Assembly (NCBI RefSeq): GCF_900128505.1 | Contig: NZ_LT669940.1 | Coordinates: forward strand, 486,755-550,754 | Direction: 5' to 3' | Origin: Parabacteroides timonensis | Lineage (GTDB): Bacteria; Bacteroidota; Bacteroidia; Bacteroidales; Tannerellaceae | Length of the DNA: 64,000 nt | In this document: positions 55,312-64,000 of the stretch, piece by piece | How positions within the stretch are numbered: position 1 is the first letter of the stretch | Layout: every line of letters begins with the position of its first letter | Position numbers and translations under genes: made by a program | Notes under the pieces: generated by a model | Database searches by the model: none | What the model saw: only the letters and a program-made list of their open reading frames with translations | Told to the model about the DNA's origin: nothing

Positions 55312-55893
55312 CTATTTAAGGATGTAGATGAGGCTCAAACCTGCTTTGGTTGGACCGAAGTAGTTCCTGTGACCGTCTTTGATTTTAGTGCCACATTCGC
55401 CACAAGGATATTTATCATAATCCAGATAAGCATAGCCTACGCCTATAGTTGCCTCTATACTTAATCGTTTACTTAGTATCCAGTGGTAACCGTATGAAAT
55501 TCCGGCGCCGTACAGGTTGCCTTGATAACGGTGATCTTCTAATCCCAGCATTTTGATGCCGCCAACGTTGTATTCGGCATAATGTGCATGGAGTCCGAAA
55601 AAGTGTCCGTTAAATCGTTCACAAGTCCAGTAGCGTAGTTCGGGTTGAACCAGCCAGTGTTTGAGTTTCTTGCTGTCGGAAAATGTCCAAGGATTGTAGT
55701 TTCCCGACAGGTCGAGTGTAAATTTATCGGATAGTCCTATTTCAATCCCCAGGTTCGGGGTTGTAGTCGCCCAATATAATGCGTTTGTCTTAATAGCGAA
55801 AGCCGGTAAATGGTTCTTATTCTCTTTTACTTGTGCTGTCATGCCGCTGACAAATGCATAAATAATGCATATTATCAATATTCCTCTTCTCAT
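55312..55893 (-). CDS. DUF3575-like outer-membrane protein at the head of the fimbrial operon
   Basis: A 193-residue protein with a signal peptide (ending near GMTAQ), then beta-hairpins typical of a small barrel: PNLGIEIGLSDKFTLDLSGNYNPW, LRYWTCERFNGHFFGLHAHYAEYNVGG (quoted in part). DUF3575 proteins commonly open type V fimbrial loci in Bacteroides and Parabacteroides. It is 156 bp upstream of the shaft subunit gene. Exact role, perhaps pilus assembly, is not established. Confidence 0.75.
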   Translation of the reverse strand: MRRGILIICIIYAFVSGMTAQVKENKNHLPAFAIKTNALYWATTTPNLGIEIGLSDKFTLDLSGNYNPWTFSDSKKLKHWLVQPELRYWTCERFNGHFFGLHAHYAEYNVGGIKMLGLEDHRYQGNLYGAGISYGYHWILSKRLSIEATIGVGYAYLDYDKYPCGECGTKIKDGHRNYFGPTKAGLSLIYILK

Positions 55894-56090
55894 CGTACTT
55901 TTTACTCACATATTGTTAAAACTCTCTGAAGAATCTCCCCTATTCGGTAAACATCTTATAATTCTATTGTTACTCTTTAAGATTCTTGCTCTCTTTTGAA
56001 TTAAAACAAGCTTAATTCAGATATGTTTTGAAAAGTATGTAGATAAACATATTTTGGCGTAAAATTTACTTTCGATGATATAATTTAAGG

Positions 56091-56501
56091 TTAAAAGGGC
56101 TCAAAAGTGACATAGTCGTCGCCTAGGTAACCGGACAATTCATCAAAATATATACGCAGATTGTCAAATATAACGTAGTCTCCATTGGTATATTCCATAT
56201 AGATAGATCCATAGTAGTCATCATCCCATTCCCAATAGAAATCATATATAAATTCCTTGAAATCACCTGGGATATCGCTGTTATGGCGAATAATGCTTTC
56301 TTCTCCTCTGCCATCATTATGGAAAATGAGTCGTTGTTCGCAATAGTATCCGTCTACATCATAATAGTCGTCCCACCATCCGGCGTTATTACAAAGAATA
56401 TATTCCGGATTATCTATAGGATCGAGTGGTTTGTCCACACAACTATTAAATCCGCAGAGTATGGTCAATAGTAATATCAGGTTGAAAATATTCTTTTTCA
56501 T
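56091..56501 (-). CDS. Small acidic, aromatic-rich lipoprotein
   Basis: A 136-residue lipoprotein. The frame is open to 56546, but MKKNIFNLILLLTILCGFNSC from 56501 is a proper signal with lipidated Cys21. The mature part is rich in Asp, Glu, Trp and Tyr (WWDDYYDVDGYY, WEWDDDYYGSIYMEY) and reads as beta strands; a lipocalin-like fold is possible. I do not recognise the family. It lies alone between the fimbrial operon and the foldback element. Confidence 0.65.
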   Translation of the reverse strand: MKKNIFNLILLLTILCGFNSCVDKPLDPIDNPEYILCNNAGWWDDYYDVDGYYCEQRLIFHNDGRGEESIIRHNSDIPGDFKEFIYDFYWEWDDDYYGSIYMEYTNGDYVIFDNLRIYFDELSGYLGDDYVTFEPF

Positions 56502-56672
56502 AACGGTTACATTTATTATGGGACAAATATAGTCTTTTGTGTTCAAAGTATAATCTTATTACAACAATGTTTGTTTTTAAGGATTAGAAAAAGGTGAACC
56601 TTTTTTAATTGACAATTAGGCTTCGCGCTCGGAGATAGAAAGATATGAGCTTCAAGTAGGAGCAATATATGA

Positions 56673-56929
56673 GTCTTTTTTATGAGGCTCCGCCTCATGC
56701 CGCAGGCTCTCTTTTGCCGTCGGTTTTTAACCGACGGATAGATTAAATGCTCCGGCTTTGCCGGATCCTCTGTGGGTTTTAACCCCTTTCATATAGGAAA
56801 GAAGCCCTGTTAATAAAGGGGCTTAAGCCCACAAAGGAAGAGGCTTTGCCTCCTGTCTTTTATATCCGTCAGCTGAAGTAGACGGCAAAAGAGAGCCTGC
56901 GGCATGGGGCTTTGCCCCATAAAAAACAA
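56673..56929. mobile_element. 257-bp foldback (MITE-like) element
   Basis: The ends form an inverted repeat of about 49 bp. Its inner 26 bp are exact (56696-56721 against 56881-56906, core CTCTCTTTTGCCGTC). The outer part holds a small hairpin whose arms differ but stay paired: GAGGC/GCCTC on the left, GGGGC/GCCCC on the right, both flanked by TTTTTTATG. Further hairpins fill the inside: TCCGGC/GCCGGA near 56751, GTGGG...CCCCTTT (from 56772) with AAAGGGG...CCCAC (to 56831), and GAGGC/GCCTC near 56840. There is no ORF of note inside. The structure suggests a non-coding mobile or dispersed structural element. Confidence 0.7.
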
Positions 56930-56967
56930 TGAGACAAATAGGCTCAAAACTGACAATAATTGAATCT

Positions 56968-57924
56968 CTATATCTCTATATCCGGCAACTCATTTTCTAC
57001 TGTTTCTTCCCATTTCCCATTATTCCCTATCGTTAACTGGAATGTGTTATCCGGTTCGTCTGTTTTGGGTGGGGTGTATAAAATTCCGGTATAGCGGATT
57101 GTTTTATTTCGGATGGGGAGGATGTTATTGACGGTTCGTTTACGCATGACATTGTTACTTGCGTCTGTAGAAATGAGGGTTGCCGATATTTTTGTTTCTC
57201 CTTCGGGAATAAAAGTGAAGAACGAGTGAGATGTGTTGGATTGCAACTTTTCTTTCGGTGTGAACTGATGAACAAGTTGGTACAGATCGGAAGAGATAAC
57301 CCCTTTCCCTGTTCGAACATTGAACCGCTCCGGATAATTCTCGACAGATAATTCGAATGTCTCGATATCATTCGGCACAGGATCAGATGCACAGAACTCT
57401 ATCCTGCCGATGATCCGTTCCAGGGATACGAATTCATTGCTTGCCTCATTCTCCCCGGTAATAAATGATTGTGAATGATAGAAAGTGTCCGAAACTTCAT
57501 CAAAAGAAAAGATATTTTCTGAAAATGCAGTCACTTTTGAACTGTGTGCCAGAAAACAAACCTGATAGTTTCCAGCCGGTAAGGTGTCGTAAACAATACC
57601 GAAATCCTCCCCTGAATCTATCTTATAAGTAAGATGTCGAATCGGTTCGTCCGGTTTCCCTTGGTTGAACACTACATATTCTATACGGGAACATAGATCA
57701 CCCACTTCTTTTTCCGAACTCTCTTCGTCGGGTATTTCCGGTTCAGGGATCGTGTTAGGCGGCATACTGCGGGTAGGGGAGAAGGGAAGCACCTCCTTTT
57801 GTAGTTGAACACTGAATTGTACCGGAAATAAATTCTGTACAATTTCAATTTCGTCCGAAGCCGGACTACTACAGCCTGCCAGACAAATGATACAGGCTAA
57901 TGCATACAAGTCTTTCTTTTTCAT
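56968..57924 (-). CDS. Fimbrillin-like (FimB/Mfa2- or FimA-type) lipoprotein
   Basis: A 318-residue lipoprotein. Lipobox LAGC lipidates Cys18. After a Pro/Glu-rich linker (about residues 48-75) come fimbrillin-style strands: SRIEYVVFNQG, DTLPAGNYQVCFLAH and LERIIGRIEFCA, the last being the common second-strand motif of this fold. It lacks a clear Arg processing site, so it may be an accessory subunit. It is separated from the main fimbrial operon by the small lipoprotein gene and the foldback element and may have its own promoter. Confidence 0.65.
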   Translation of the reverse strand: MKKKDLYALACIICLAGCSSPASDEIEIVQNLFPVQFSVQLQKEVLPFSPTRSMPPNTIPEPEIPDEESSEKEVGDLCSRIEYVVFNQGKPDEPIRHLTYKIDSGEDFGIVYDTLPAGNYQVCFLAHSSKVTAFSENIFSFDEVSDTFYHSQSFITGENEASNEFVSLERIIGRIEFCASDPVPNDIETFELSVENYPERFNVRTGKGVISSDLYQLVHQFTPKEKLQSNTSHSFFTFIPEGETKISATLISTDASNNVMRKRTVNNILPIRNKTIRYTGILYTPPKTDEPDNTFQLTIGNNGKWEETVENELPDIEI

Positions 57925-58026
57925 AGCAAAGGAATTGTTAATGATAAAATCTACACAAAGAAAATACTTATTTCGGAATTTAAAAAATATTAAGGAGATA
58001 ACTTATGGATTTGCAGGGAACTTTCC

Positions 58027-58034
58027 TAGTTTTG
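58027..58034 (+). promoter_or_regulatory. Promoter -7 box of the isomerase gene
   Basis: TAGTTTTG matches TAnnTTTG, 42 bp before the ATG at 58077. A TTTG lies at 58010-58013 but only 13 nt away. Confidence 0.45.
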
Positions 58035-58076
58035 TAGAAAACAGACTCAATGTAATAACCTTAAAATTAAAAGAAA

Positions 58077-59069
58077 ATGGCGCGTCCTGTAACATTATGT
58101 ACCCTGCAATGGGGTGACTTACCTCTGGAAACAGTTTGTGAAAAAGCGAAGGCTTTCGGATATGACGGATTGGAACTGGGTTTACCCAATCATCTCGATG
58201 TTCGTCGTACGGATCAGGCTTATTATGACGGCATAAAAAAATTGCTGGCCAAATACGACCTGAAACTTTTCTGTATTTCCATCCATCTGATTAGCCAGGC
58301 AGTCTGTGATAATATCGATCAACGGCATAAAGCGGTACTTCCCGATTGTATCTGGGGAGACGGCGAGCCGGAAGGCGTACGTCAGCGTGCAGCGGAATAT
58401 ATGGTACAAACAGCCCGTGCAGCTAAAGCATTAGGTATTGATGTGGTTGCCGGATTTACGGGCAGTCCAATCTGGCATTGGCTTTACTCTTTTCCTCCCG
58501 TCACGGATCAGATGATTGAAGACGGTTATGCTGATTTTGCACGTCGTTTCATTCCGATCATGGATGAATATCAGGAGTTGGGCGTTCGCTATGGTCTGGA
58601 AGTTCATCCCACAGAAATAGCATTCGATACTTATTCTGCCCGTAAGGCACTCGATGCATTGAATAATCATCCTGCCTTTGGTTTCAACTACGATCCGAGC
58701 CACCTTGGATATCAGGGAGTAGATTATGTAGACTTTATCAATCAGTTCCCCGACCGTATTTTCCATGTACACATGAAAGATGTCTACTGGAGCGATACCC
58801 CGAAACAGATCGGTGTGTTCGGAGGACATTCCACTTTTGGAGATTCCCGCCGTTACTGGAATTTCCGTAGTATGGGACGTGGTAAGATCTGCTTTGAAGA
58901 AATAATCCGTGCCCTCAACGATATCAATTACCAGGGGCCGCTATCGGTAGAGTGGGAAGACAGTGCAATGGATCGTGAGCATGGTGCCCGCGAGTCGTGC
59001 GAGTTCGTAAAGCAGGTGGATTTCCAACCTTCAGGGCATGCGTTTGATGCATTCTTTGAGAAAAAGTAA
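58077..59069 (+). CDS. Sugar phosphate isomerase/epimerase-like TIM-barrel protein
   Basis: A 330-residue protein of the xylose isomerase-like/AP endonuclease 2 fold. LGYDGLELGLP-type opening (here FGYDGLELGLPN), GVRYGLEVHPTEIAFD, FNYDPSHLGYQGVD, FHVHMKDVYW and GPLSVEWEDS provide the acidic and histidine residues of a divalent-metal site. No signal peptide, so cytoplasmic. It would isomerise or epimerise a sugar, perhaps inositol- or keto-sugar-like; the substrate is not readable. The start MARPVTLCTLQWG is well spaced from a -7 box, and a terminator follows, so it is a single-gene unit. Confidence 0.85.
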   Translation: MARPVTLCTLQWGDLPLETVCEKAKAFGYDGLELGLPNHLDVRRTDQAYYDGIKKLLAKYDLKLFCISIHLISQAVCDNIDQRHKAVLPDCIWGDGEPEGVRQRAAEYMVQTARAAKALGIDVVAGFTGSPIWHWLYSFPPVTDQMIEDGYADFARRFIPIMDEYQELGVRYGLEVHPTEIAFDTYSARKALDALNNHPAFGFNYDPSHLGYQGVDYVDFINQFPDRIFHVHMKDVYWSDTPKQIGVFGGHSTFGDSRRYWNFRSMGRGKICFEEIIRALNDINYQGPLSVEWEDSAMDREHGARESCEFVKQVDFQPSGHAFDAFFEKK

Positions 59070-59090
59070 TAAAAATAGATCATAGGAGAG

Positions 59091-59124
59091 GGCTGTATTT
59101 GAGCATCAAATACAGTCTTTCTTA
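59091..59124 (+). terminator. Rho-independent terminator
   Basis: GGCTGTATTT (59091-59100) pairs with AAATACAGTC (59108-59117), one G-U pair, followed by TTTCTTATTT. Confidence 0.8.
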
Positions 59125-60466
59125 TTTGCCTTCAATTACATCCTTGTTCCATAATTCACTGATTGAATATTCGTCCAACCAATCTTGTAATCTTTCTTCA
59201 TCCAGTTATTTTAATATTGTTGCTGCTTTTCTTTCATTTAATATAAACATATACAATTATCTTGGAAATAGGGGATATATATTTAAGTATAACGTGAAAT
59301 ACAGAAATATCCATTTGACAAAATGATATATTATGTATCCTATGTGAAGAGTGTACCGAGGTAGGGGAGGTACTGCCTGTTTTTATGCGATTTTGATGGT
59401 GTTTGTTGCTTCTGAAATGCTGTAATTATGGCTGAATTAACATTATATTGGTGCGATCAAGTAATAATAGTTACTGATGTGTTGTGATAATGGCACTTTT
59501 GTTTGGTTTATTGATATCGGGGATAGGATCGTTTTGTAGATGGTTCTAGCTATGTGAAAGTGTTTTATAACATGTATTTGAGTCATTTTACTAGTTGCGA
59601 AACAATATTATTATTCATAATTTAACTAAAATTAGTCTTAAGCAGGATGAAATTATTCTGCAACAAAAATATATTTTGCTTTCAATAAAATTAAATCTCG
59701 TTTAAAACGAGATTTTTTTTGCTTGTAGAAGAATTAAAAACGACGTTGAGTAAAAAGAATGGTTAAAAAGTGTATATACTTATTCTCTGTAGGAATACTT
59801 GTGGAATAAACATGAGTTATTAATAAATCCATTTTACAATCTATTTGTTAGTCGATACGGCTTTATATTGGCTAATTGACATTTAGACAGGAACAAACGG
59901 TATATCATTCACAGTGGGTTGTTGGCTGTTTTCTGGTTTATAGGAAACAAATAGTAATTTGATCATTTGGATGAATCTGAAATCTTGAAAATATGTTAAA
60001 TTTAAAACGATAATTAACAAGGCATTTGGGGCGTTGGCAAAAAACACAGTGTTTTAACTCTCTTTTAACAGATGTACGTGCGCGTACATTATATATGTAT
60101 CTAATATATATAGTAAAACATAAAACGATGCATTATAATTGCACGTAGAGTATATAAAACAAGGAATAAGACTGATAAACGGAGTGACTAGGAAAAACGA
60201 TCGTTTTAATTCGCCAACAAAGTTACTTATAGTTTTTAAACCTCCAAAGAAATCAATAAAATTCTTTTCCATCCTATGTTCTTTCTTATCAATAGAATAC
60301 GAAAGTCTGTACAAAAATCCTGCTTTCAGTTACAAAGTGACTATCCCTTCAAAAAGATGACTAGAAAAAACGATCCTTTTAGCTAGTCATTTAACAAATG
60401 TCAACACTTTAGATCGTAGTGAATAGGCTTTTAAGTAACACTATTATTAATATTAAATTTTAAATT
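59125..60466. other. A/T-rich noncoding region with repeats
   Basis: I see no credible gene in these 1.3 kb. It holds TCCTATGTGAA at 59338-59348, the same core as the inverted-repeat arms at 29343-29504. ATGTACG/CGTACAT forms a perfect palindrome at 60072-60089. An imperfect 25-bp direct repeat starting TGACTAG occurs at 60184-60208 and 60358-60382; the second copy ends in CTAGTCA and folds into a hairpin. The right end is the leader of the surface protein gene at 60467. Confidence 0.6.
59693..59720 (+). terminator. Terminator-like hairpin in the noncoding region
   Basis: AAATCTCGTT (59693-59702) pairs perfectly with AACGAGATTT (59706-59715), followed by TTTTT. With no gene upstream, it could end a small RNA transcribed from the preceding 300 bp. 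Confidence 0.65.
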
Positions 60467-63400
60467 ATGAACAAAAAGTTTTCTACACTTTTGACAGTGA
60501 GCTTACTGACTGGTGGCGCGCTGTTTAGTTATGTGGATGCGAAGGATGTGACTTCAGATGCTTTTAAAGCTGCAATTGGAGAAAATGGCGTCTTGGATAT
60601 CACAAAACTATCATTGGATGGTGACAAAGAAATTGCCCTGACTGCTGAGGTTGATTTATATCCAGCTACTGCTCAACAGGCAAATGAAGAAGAAACTCCG
60701 AAAATACCTTCTTACGTTATTATTAAAGACGCAGGTATTACATTGACAAGTTCAGGTAAAGATGCACAGACTTTTAAAGGACGTCTTGTTATTGCTGCAG
60801 ATGGCGTAACAGTTAGTAATTTAAATTTGGTAAATGCTGCTGGTACAACTGCTTCTAATAAACTTCAGGATAATACCTCTATCGCTGTTTTTGCTTCTAG
60901 TGTGACTGTTGCAGGTAATACTCTGTCGGTTAGTGGGGATATTCCTGAAGCCGCTGTTGTTAACGGTATAACTTTGTTTCCTCAGACAAGTAAAGTTAAT
61001 TACATTATTAAAGGTAATACTCTGAACGGTTTTGCAAAAACTGCTTTTGATAATTATGGATACTGGTATTCCAGTGCATTTCAAGTGTATCAGAATGCAT
61101 TGAGATCAACAGCAGAAGGTAATTCAATTGTTGAAGTGTTAACTGGTTTAAAAATTGCCACTAAATCTGCAATTATTACTGAAGGTTTTGATGCTGCTGG
61201 TATAGTTTCCAATAACACTTTCAGCGATAATGATGCTAATGTAATTGTTCGTGTTGGTGAGGAAGTTTTTGCTGATGGAAAAGTAAACACGAATCATGTT
61301 GTTGAATTTGCTTATTTGACAAAAGCTGTTGACACCTCAGAAAGTGCTTCTATTTCATTGAAATCTGGCTCAATTACTCTTTCTGCTTTCGAAGCTGCAT
61401 TAGCAGATGTTATTACAAATGGTAAAGCAGATGGTTCGACAGTTTTGACTGTAGAAGACGCAACTCCGACAGAAATAGCAAAAGCTATTGAAACAATAGC
61501 CTCTAAAGGACAAGAAGCAGGTACTTTGGTTAGTAAAAAAGCATTAAGTGAAGCCGCAGTTTTGATCAATACAGTAGATGCTAATGGTAATGCAACAGGT
61601 GCTGTTGCTTTGGGAGATGTTGCTGCTCCGGCTGGAACTGTTCAGGTGTCTGTTTCTGAAACAGGTGATGTAGTTGTTGCTCCTATCGCTTCAACTGCTA
61701 AAGAAATGACTTCTGGTAATTATTATGTGTTCATGGATAAAGCTGAACCAGCTAAGGCTTTGGGTGGTACTACTTCTTTTGATTGGGCTGAATATGAAAC
61801 CAGTACAAAGTCGAACTTCTTGTGGACTATCGACGAAATGATTAAATCCGATGCTAGTACTGCTTATGCAACACTGAAGAATAAGGCTGGGAAATTCTTA
61901 ATGAGCTCTTCCAAGAAAGTCGCAATTAAATTAAAGAAAGAGGATAATAAGTTTGTTCTTGATTATACAAGTGGATCTGTTACGTTAAATACTATCGATG
62001 CATTAGGGGGAACAGCTGTTCAATTTGATAGCAAAGATATCGTTGTTGTCAACGCTCCTGCAAACACAATCGTAACTGCTTCTCAATTGAAACAGTACTA
62101 CGGTGCAAGCTTTGAAGCAAAAATTAAATATGCAGATGAAAGCCTGAACGCAGATCAGTTTATCGGACTTTTGACACCTAAGACTGACATCATAGGTGCG
62201 ACTAATTCTTCTTATGCTTTGGTGAATGCCGATGGCAATTATATCGTTGTTGATACAAAAGATAAATATGCAGTAGGTAATAGTAAAACTTATGGTTATA
62301 AGTTGAAATCTATTTCTAGCAAGGCGCTGAGAACAGCTTTGGCAGATGCTGATACAAAAGATCGTTACGCATATTTGTTCACTGTTTATGCTTATGACGG
62401 ATTTGCAGCCGGTGATAGCAAGGTTGCCAGAATTGAAGTTGCAGTAGCAGGTGCGACAGCAACTAGCGGTAAATATACAATTGGTGCACTGGAAGTAGAA
62501 AAAGAAAACTATTTATCAGCAGAAAAAAATACAAATGATCCGTATTTGTCTTCTGTTTCTATTGAATTAGGTCACTTCAATATTGTTGATGTTAAAGCAT
62601 TGTTAGGTTCTAAACCTGGCTTCTTTACTGTAACTGCAAAACATAAAGATAAAGATCAGACAATTTATGGTAAAGTATTAGGTTTGGATGCCTACGGTAA
62701 TGTAGCCTATGTAAAGGCTAATGAAGCTTTGGTCGGTTATCCGGAAACTCAGTTTGCAATGACTTATGATGCTGACAATAAGGAGTTGACGCTGAAGAAT
62801 CGCGAACAACCGTCTGCAGCTAAAGACTATACTCGGACTGAAAAAGGAATGACTCCTGTTTATTGGACTTTCGATGCAGAGCAAATCTATTGTATCCCTG
62901 GAGAAACAGACGTATTTGCTTATCAAGGCGATACTATCGAAATTATTGCACATACTGATTATAACGAATATGACGGTTACCTGCGTCTGAATGCAGATGA
63001 ATTGAAAGATCAGTCTTATTATGTAGGTATTTACTCTCCGGTTTGGAAAGGTAATGCATGGATGGTTGAAAACCACGCTGGTAGCCATCAGGTTGGTTTG
63101 GATACAGAAAAAGCAAATGCAACAGAATGGACATTGACTCCTGCTATGTGTCATGAATTGGATGTAGATGGTGAAGTTGTATCTGTTACTCCTGATACAA
63201 TTGAAATCAGAAGTGTCCTTGGATATTATGATGGAAATACATATAAGACAACAGTTGAAAAAGTAAATGGTGTAGAAGTAGGATCAAAGATCCTGAAATT
63301 CCCGGCATATACTTTGATGAACTCTGCTAATGGCGAGTATATGGCTTATGATGGCAACAGTAAGTATGTAACAGGTGAAGCTTCAAAGAAAATTGGTTAT

Positions 63401-64000
63401 ACAGATGCTGCTGACGCTGACTACTTTGCATTGAAGATGGTTGGTAACGATAAGTATAATCTGGTAACAGTTTCTACAAATGAAGATCTGGTTGAAGATC
63501 CTGTAAATACTATAGCTAGCTACAAAGTATATGGTGGCGATAGTGCAGACAAAGGTATTTTGAATCGTGCAAGCAGTATGTATGCACAGACTGAAAACGA
63601 TATTTTTACTGTAGAACCCAAAGAAGCTCCGGAATATCGTACAGTAGCTATGGCTGATACAATCAAGATTTTCCGTAACGATAGTGCCGATGAAGCACAG
63701 GTATTATTTGAAAAGGGTGAATTCCTGAGTATTGCAAATGCTGTTCAGTTCCCGGAAATTAATCCTGCATTGTATGTCGATACAGCATATGTAAATCGTG
63801 CTCACAACAATCGTTGGGAATATCTGTTGGCTGTAGATGCTAAACATTGGGAAGATAACCGTGAATGTGATATCGAAGGTCATCCTAAACACAAAGCTGA
63901 TACAACAAGTGGTCGCTTCTTGGTTAACCTGATGGATTCAGCTTATGTATATGGTGAAACTCACCTGCATAACAATAAATTCATCAACGAAGAAGATGGA
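60467..64000 (+). CDS. Large secreted surface protein, paralogue of the 35592 gene (partial at window end)
   Basis: The frame is open from ATG 60467 to the last base (1178 codons) and continues beyond the window. MNKKFSTLLTVSLLTGG is a signal peptide nearly the same as that of the 1289-aa protein. The N-terminal 250 residues differ and resemble beta-helix-like repeats (GVTVSNLNLVNAAG, SVTVAGNTLSVSG, YIIKGNTLNGF). The later part aligns with the other protein: APEYRTVAMADTIKIFRNDS, ALYVDTAYVNRAHNNRWEY and SGRFLVNLMDSAYVYG match its APEYR, ALYVDTAYVNRGHNNRYQY and YGRFLVNLIDTAYV. O-glycosylation motifs (DTI, DTA, DTT, DSA) are frequent. Surface glycoprotein, perhaps S-layer-type, is inferred; the DUF6383-like tail would lie beyond the window. 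Confidence 0.8.
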   Translation, partial: MNKKFSTLLTVSLLTGGALFSYVDAKDVTSDAFKAAIGENGVLDITKLSLDGDKEIALTAEVDLYPATAQQANEEETPKIPSYVIIKDAGITLTSSGKDAQTFKGRLVIAADGVTVSNLNLVNAAGTTASNKLQDNTSIAVFASSVTVAGNTLSVSGDIPEAAVVNGITLFPQTSKVNYIIKGNTLNGFAKTAFDNYGYWYSSAFQVYQNALRSTAEGNSIVEVLTGLKIATKSAIITEGFDAAGIVSNNTFSDNDANVIVRVGEEVFADGKVNTNHVVEFAYLTKAVDTSESASISLKSGSITLSAFEAALADVITNGKADGSTVLTVEDATPTEIAKAIETIASKGQEAGTLVSKKALSEAAVLINTVDANGNATGAVALGDVAAPAGTVQVSVSETGDVVVAPIASTAKEMTSGNYYVFMDKAEPAKALGGTTSFDWAEYETSTKSNFLWTIDEMIKSDASTAYATLKNKAGKFLMSSSKKVAIKLKKEDNKFVLDYTSGSVTLNTIDALGGTAVQFDSKDIVVVNAPANTIVTASQLKQYYGASFEAKIKYADESLNADQFIGLLTPKTDIIGATNSSYALVNADGNYIVVDTKDKYAVGNSKTYGYKLKSISSKALRTALADADTKDRYAYLFTVYAYDGFAAGDSKVARIEVAVAGATATSGKYTIGALEVEKENYLSAEKNTNDPYLSSVSIELGHFNIVDVKALLGSKPGFFTVTAKHKDKDQTIYGKVLGLDAYGNVAYVKANEALVGYPETQFAMTYDADNKELTLKNREQPSAAKDYTRTEKGMTPVYWTFDAEQIYCIPGETDVFAYQGDTIEIIAHTDYNEYDGYLRLNADELKDQSYYVGIYSPVWKGNAWMVENHAGSHQVGLDTEKANATEWTLTPAMCHELDVDGEVVSVTPDTIEIRSVLGYYDGNTYKTTVEKVNGVEVGSKILKFPAYTLMNSANGEYMAYDGNSKYVTGEASKKIGYTDAADADYFALKMVGNDKYNLVTVSTNEDLVEDPVNTIASYKVYGGDSADKGILNRASSMYAQTENDIFTVEPKEAPEYRTVAMADTIKIFRNDSADEAQVLFEKGEFLSIANAVQFPEINPALYVDTAYVNRAHNNRWEYLLAVDAKHWEDNRECDIEGHPKHKADTTSGRFLVNLMDSAYVYGETHLHNNKFINEEDG

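Noticed and set aside
59099..59326. A 75-codon plus-strand frame
   Set aside because: It begins inside the terminator hairpin at 59091-59124, uses a TTG start and encodes a low-complexity Ser/Asn/Tyr-rich product with no family resemblance.
60054..60314. An 86-codon minus-strand frame with hydrophobic stretches
   Set aside because: It lies in A/T-rich repeat DNA where open frames arise by chance and matches no family I know; its hydrophobic residues follow from T-rich codons.

Overview
The window looks like the chromosome of a gut Bacteroidales, most likely Parabacteroides. The signs are three SusC/SusD outer-membrane pairs, ECF sigma/FecR anti-sigma control, lipoproteins with SusD-type signal peptides, type V (FimA/Mfa1-like) fimbriae, Bacteroidetes promoters (TTTG, about 20 nt, TAnnTTTG), A/T-rich start regions without strong Shine-Dalgarno sites, and two large surface proteins; the complete one ends in what I recall as the DUF6383 tail typical of Parabacteroides. 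The genus call is an inference. I see no transposase, integrase, phage gene or CRISPR array.

Layout. (1) 1-25.5 kb: two adjacent polysaccharide-utilisation blocks. The first begins with the tail of a FecR anti-sigma factor, then SusC-SusD, two serine-type sulfatases, two GH2 enzymes and a GH20 hexosaminidase. The second has its own ECF sigma/anti-sigma pair, SusC-SusD, a clan GH-A hydrolase and a lipoprotein GH16. Sulfatases, galactosidase-type GH2s, GH20 and GH16 together suggest sulfated N-acetyllactosamine-type host glycans (mucin O-glycans or keratan sulfate); this is inference. (2) 25.6-29.1 kb: housekeeping genes (DUF5684-like membrane protein, sufS, VanZ-like, rnhB) and a convergent HU-like gene. 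(3) 29.1-35.0 kb: a third SusC/SusD pair with no enzymes, behind a palindrome-rich spacer that contains a perfect 16-bp inverted repeat around a promoter, a candidate phase-variable promoter. (4) 35.1-39.5 kb: a strong promoter, a structured RNA ending in a terminator, then a 1289-aa surface protein. (5) 39.5-47.3 kb: a hairpin-rich spacer, then sufE, a glutaminyl-cyclase-like lipoprotein, a C26-M19 fusion, gyrB, a tRNA-Glu/rpsT/tRNA-Glu cluster, a DUF2721-like membrane protein, recO and tRNA-Arg. (6) 47.4-57.9 kb: a minus-strand type V fimbrial cluster, a small acidic lipoprotein, a 257-bp foldback element and another fimbrillin-like lipoprotein. (7) 58.1-64 kb: a sugar phosphate isomerase/epimerase-like gene, 1.3 kb of A/T-rich noncoding DNA, and a paralogue of the 1289-aa surface protein that runs off the window.

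The common theme is a variable cell surface: glycan importers, fimbriae and repeat-rich surface proteins, with housekeeping genes between them. The observations most worth testing are the candidate invertible promoter at 29343-29504, the structured RNA at about 35217-35491, the paired surface proteins rich in Bacteroidetes O-glycosylation motifs, and the foldback element at 56673-56929. Family names and domain limits come from reading the sequence, not from database searches.
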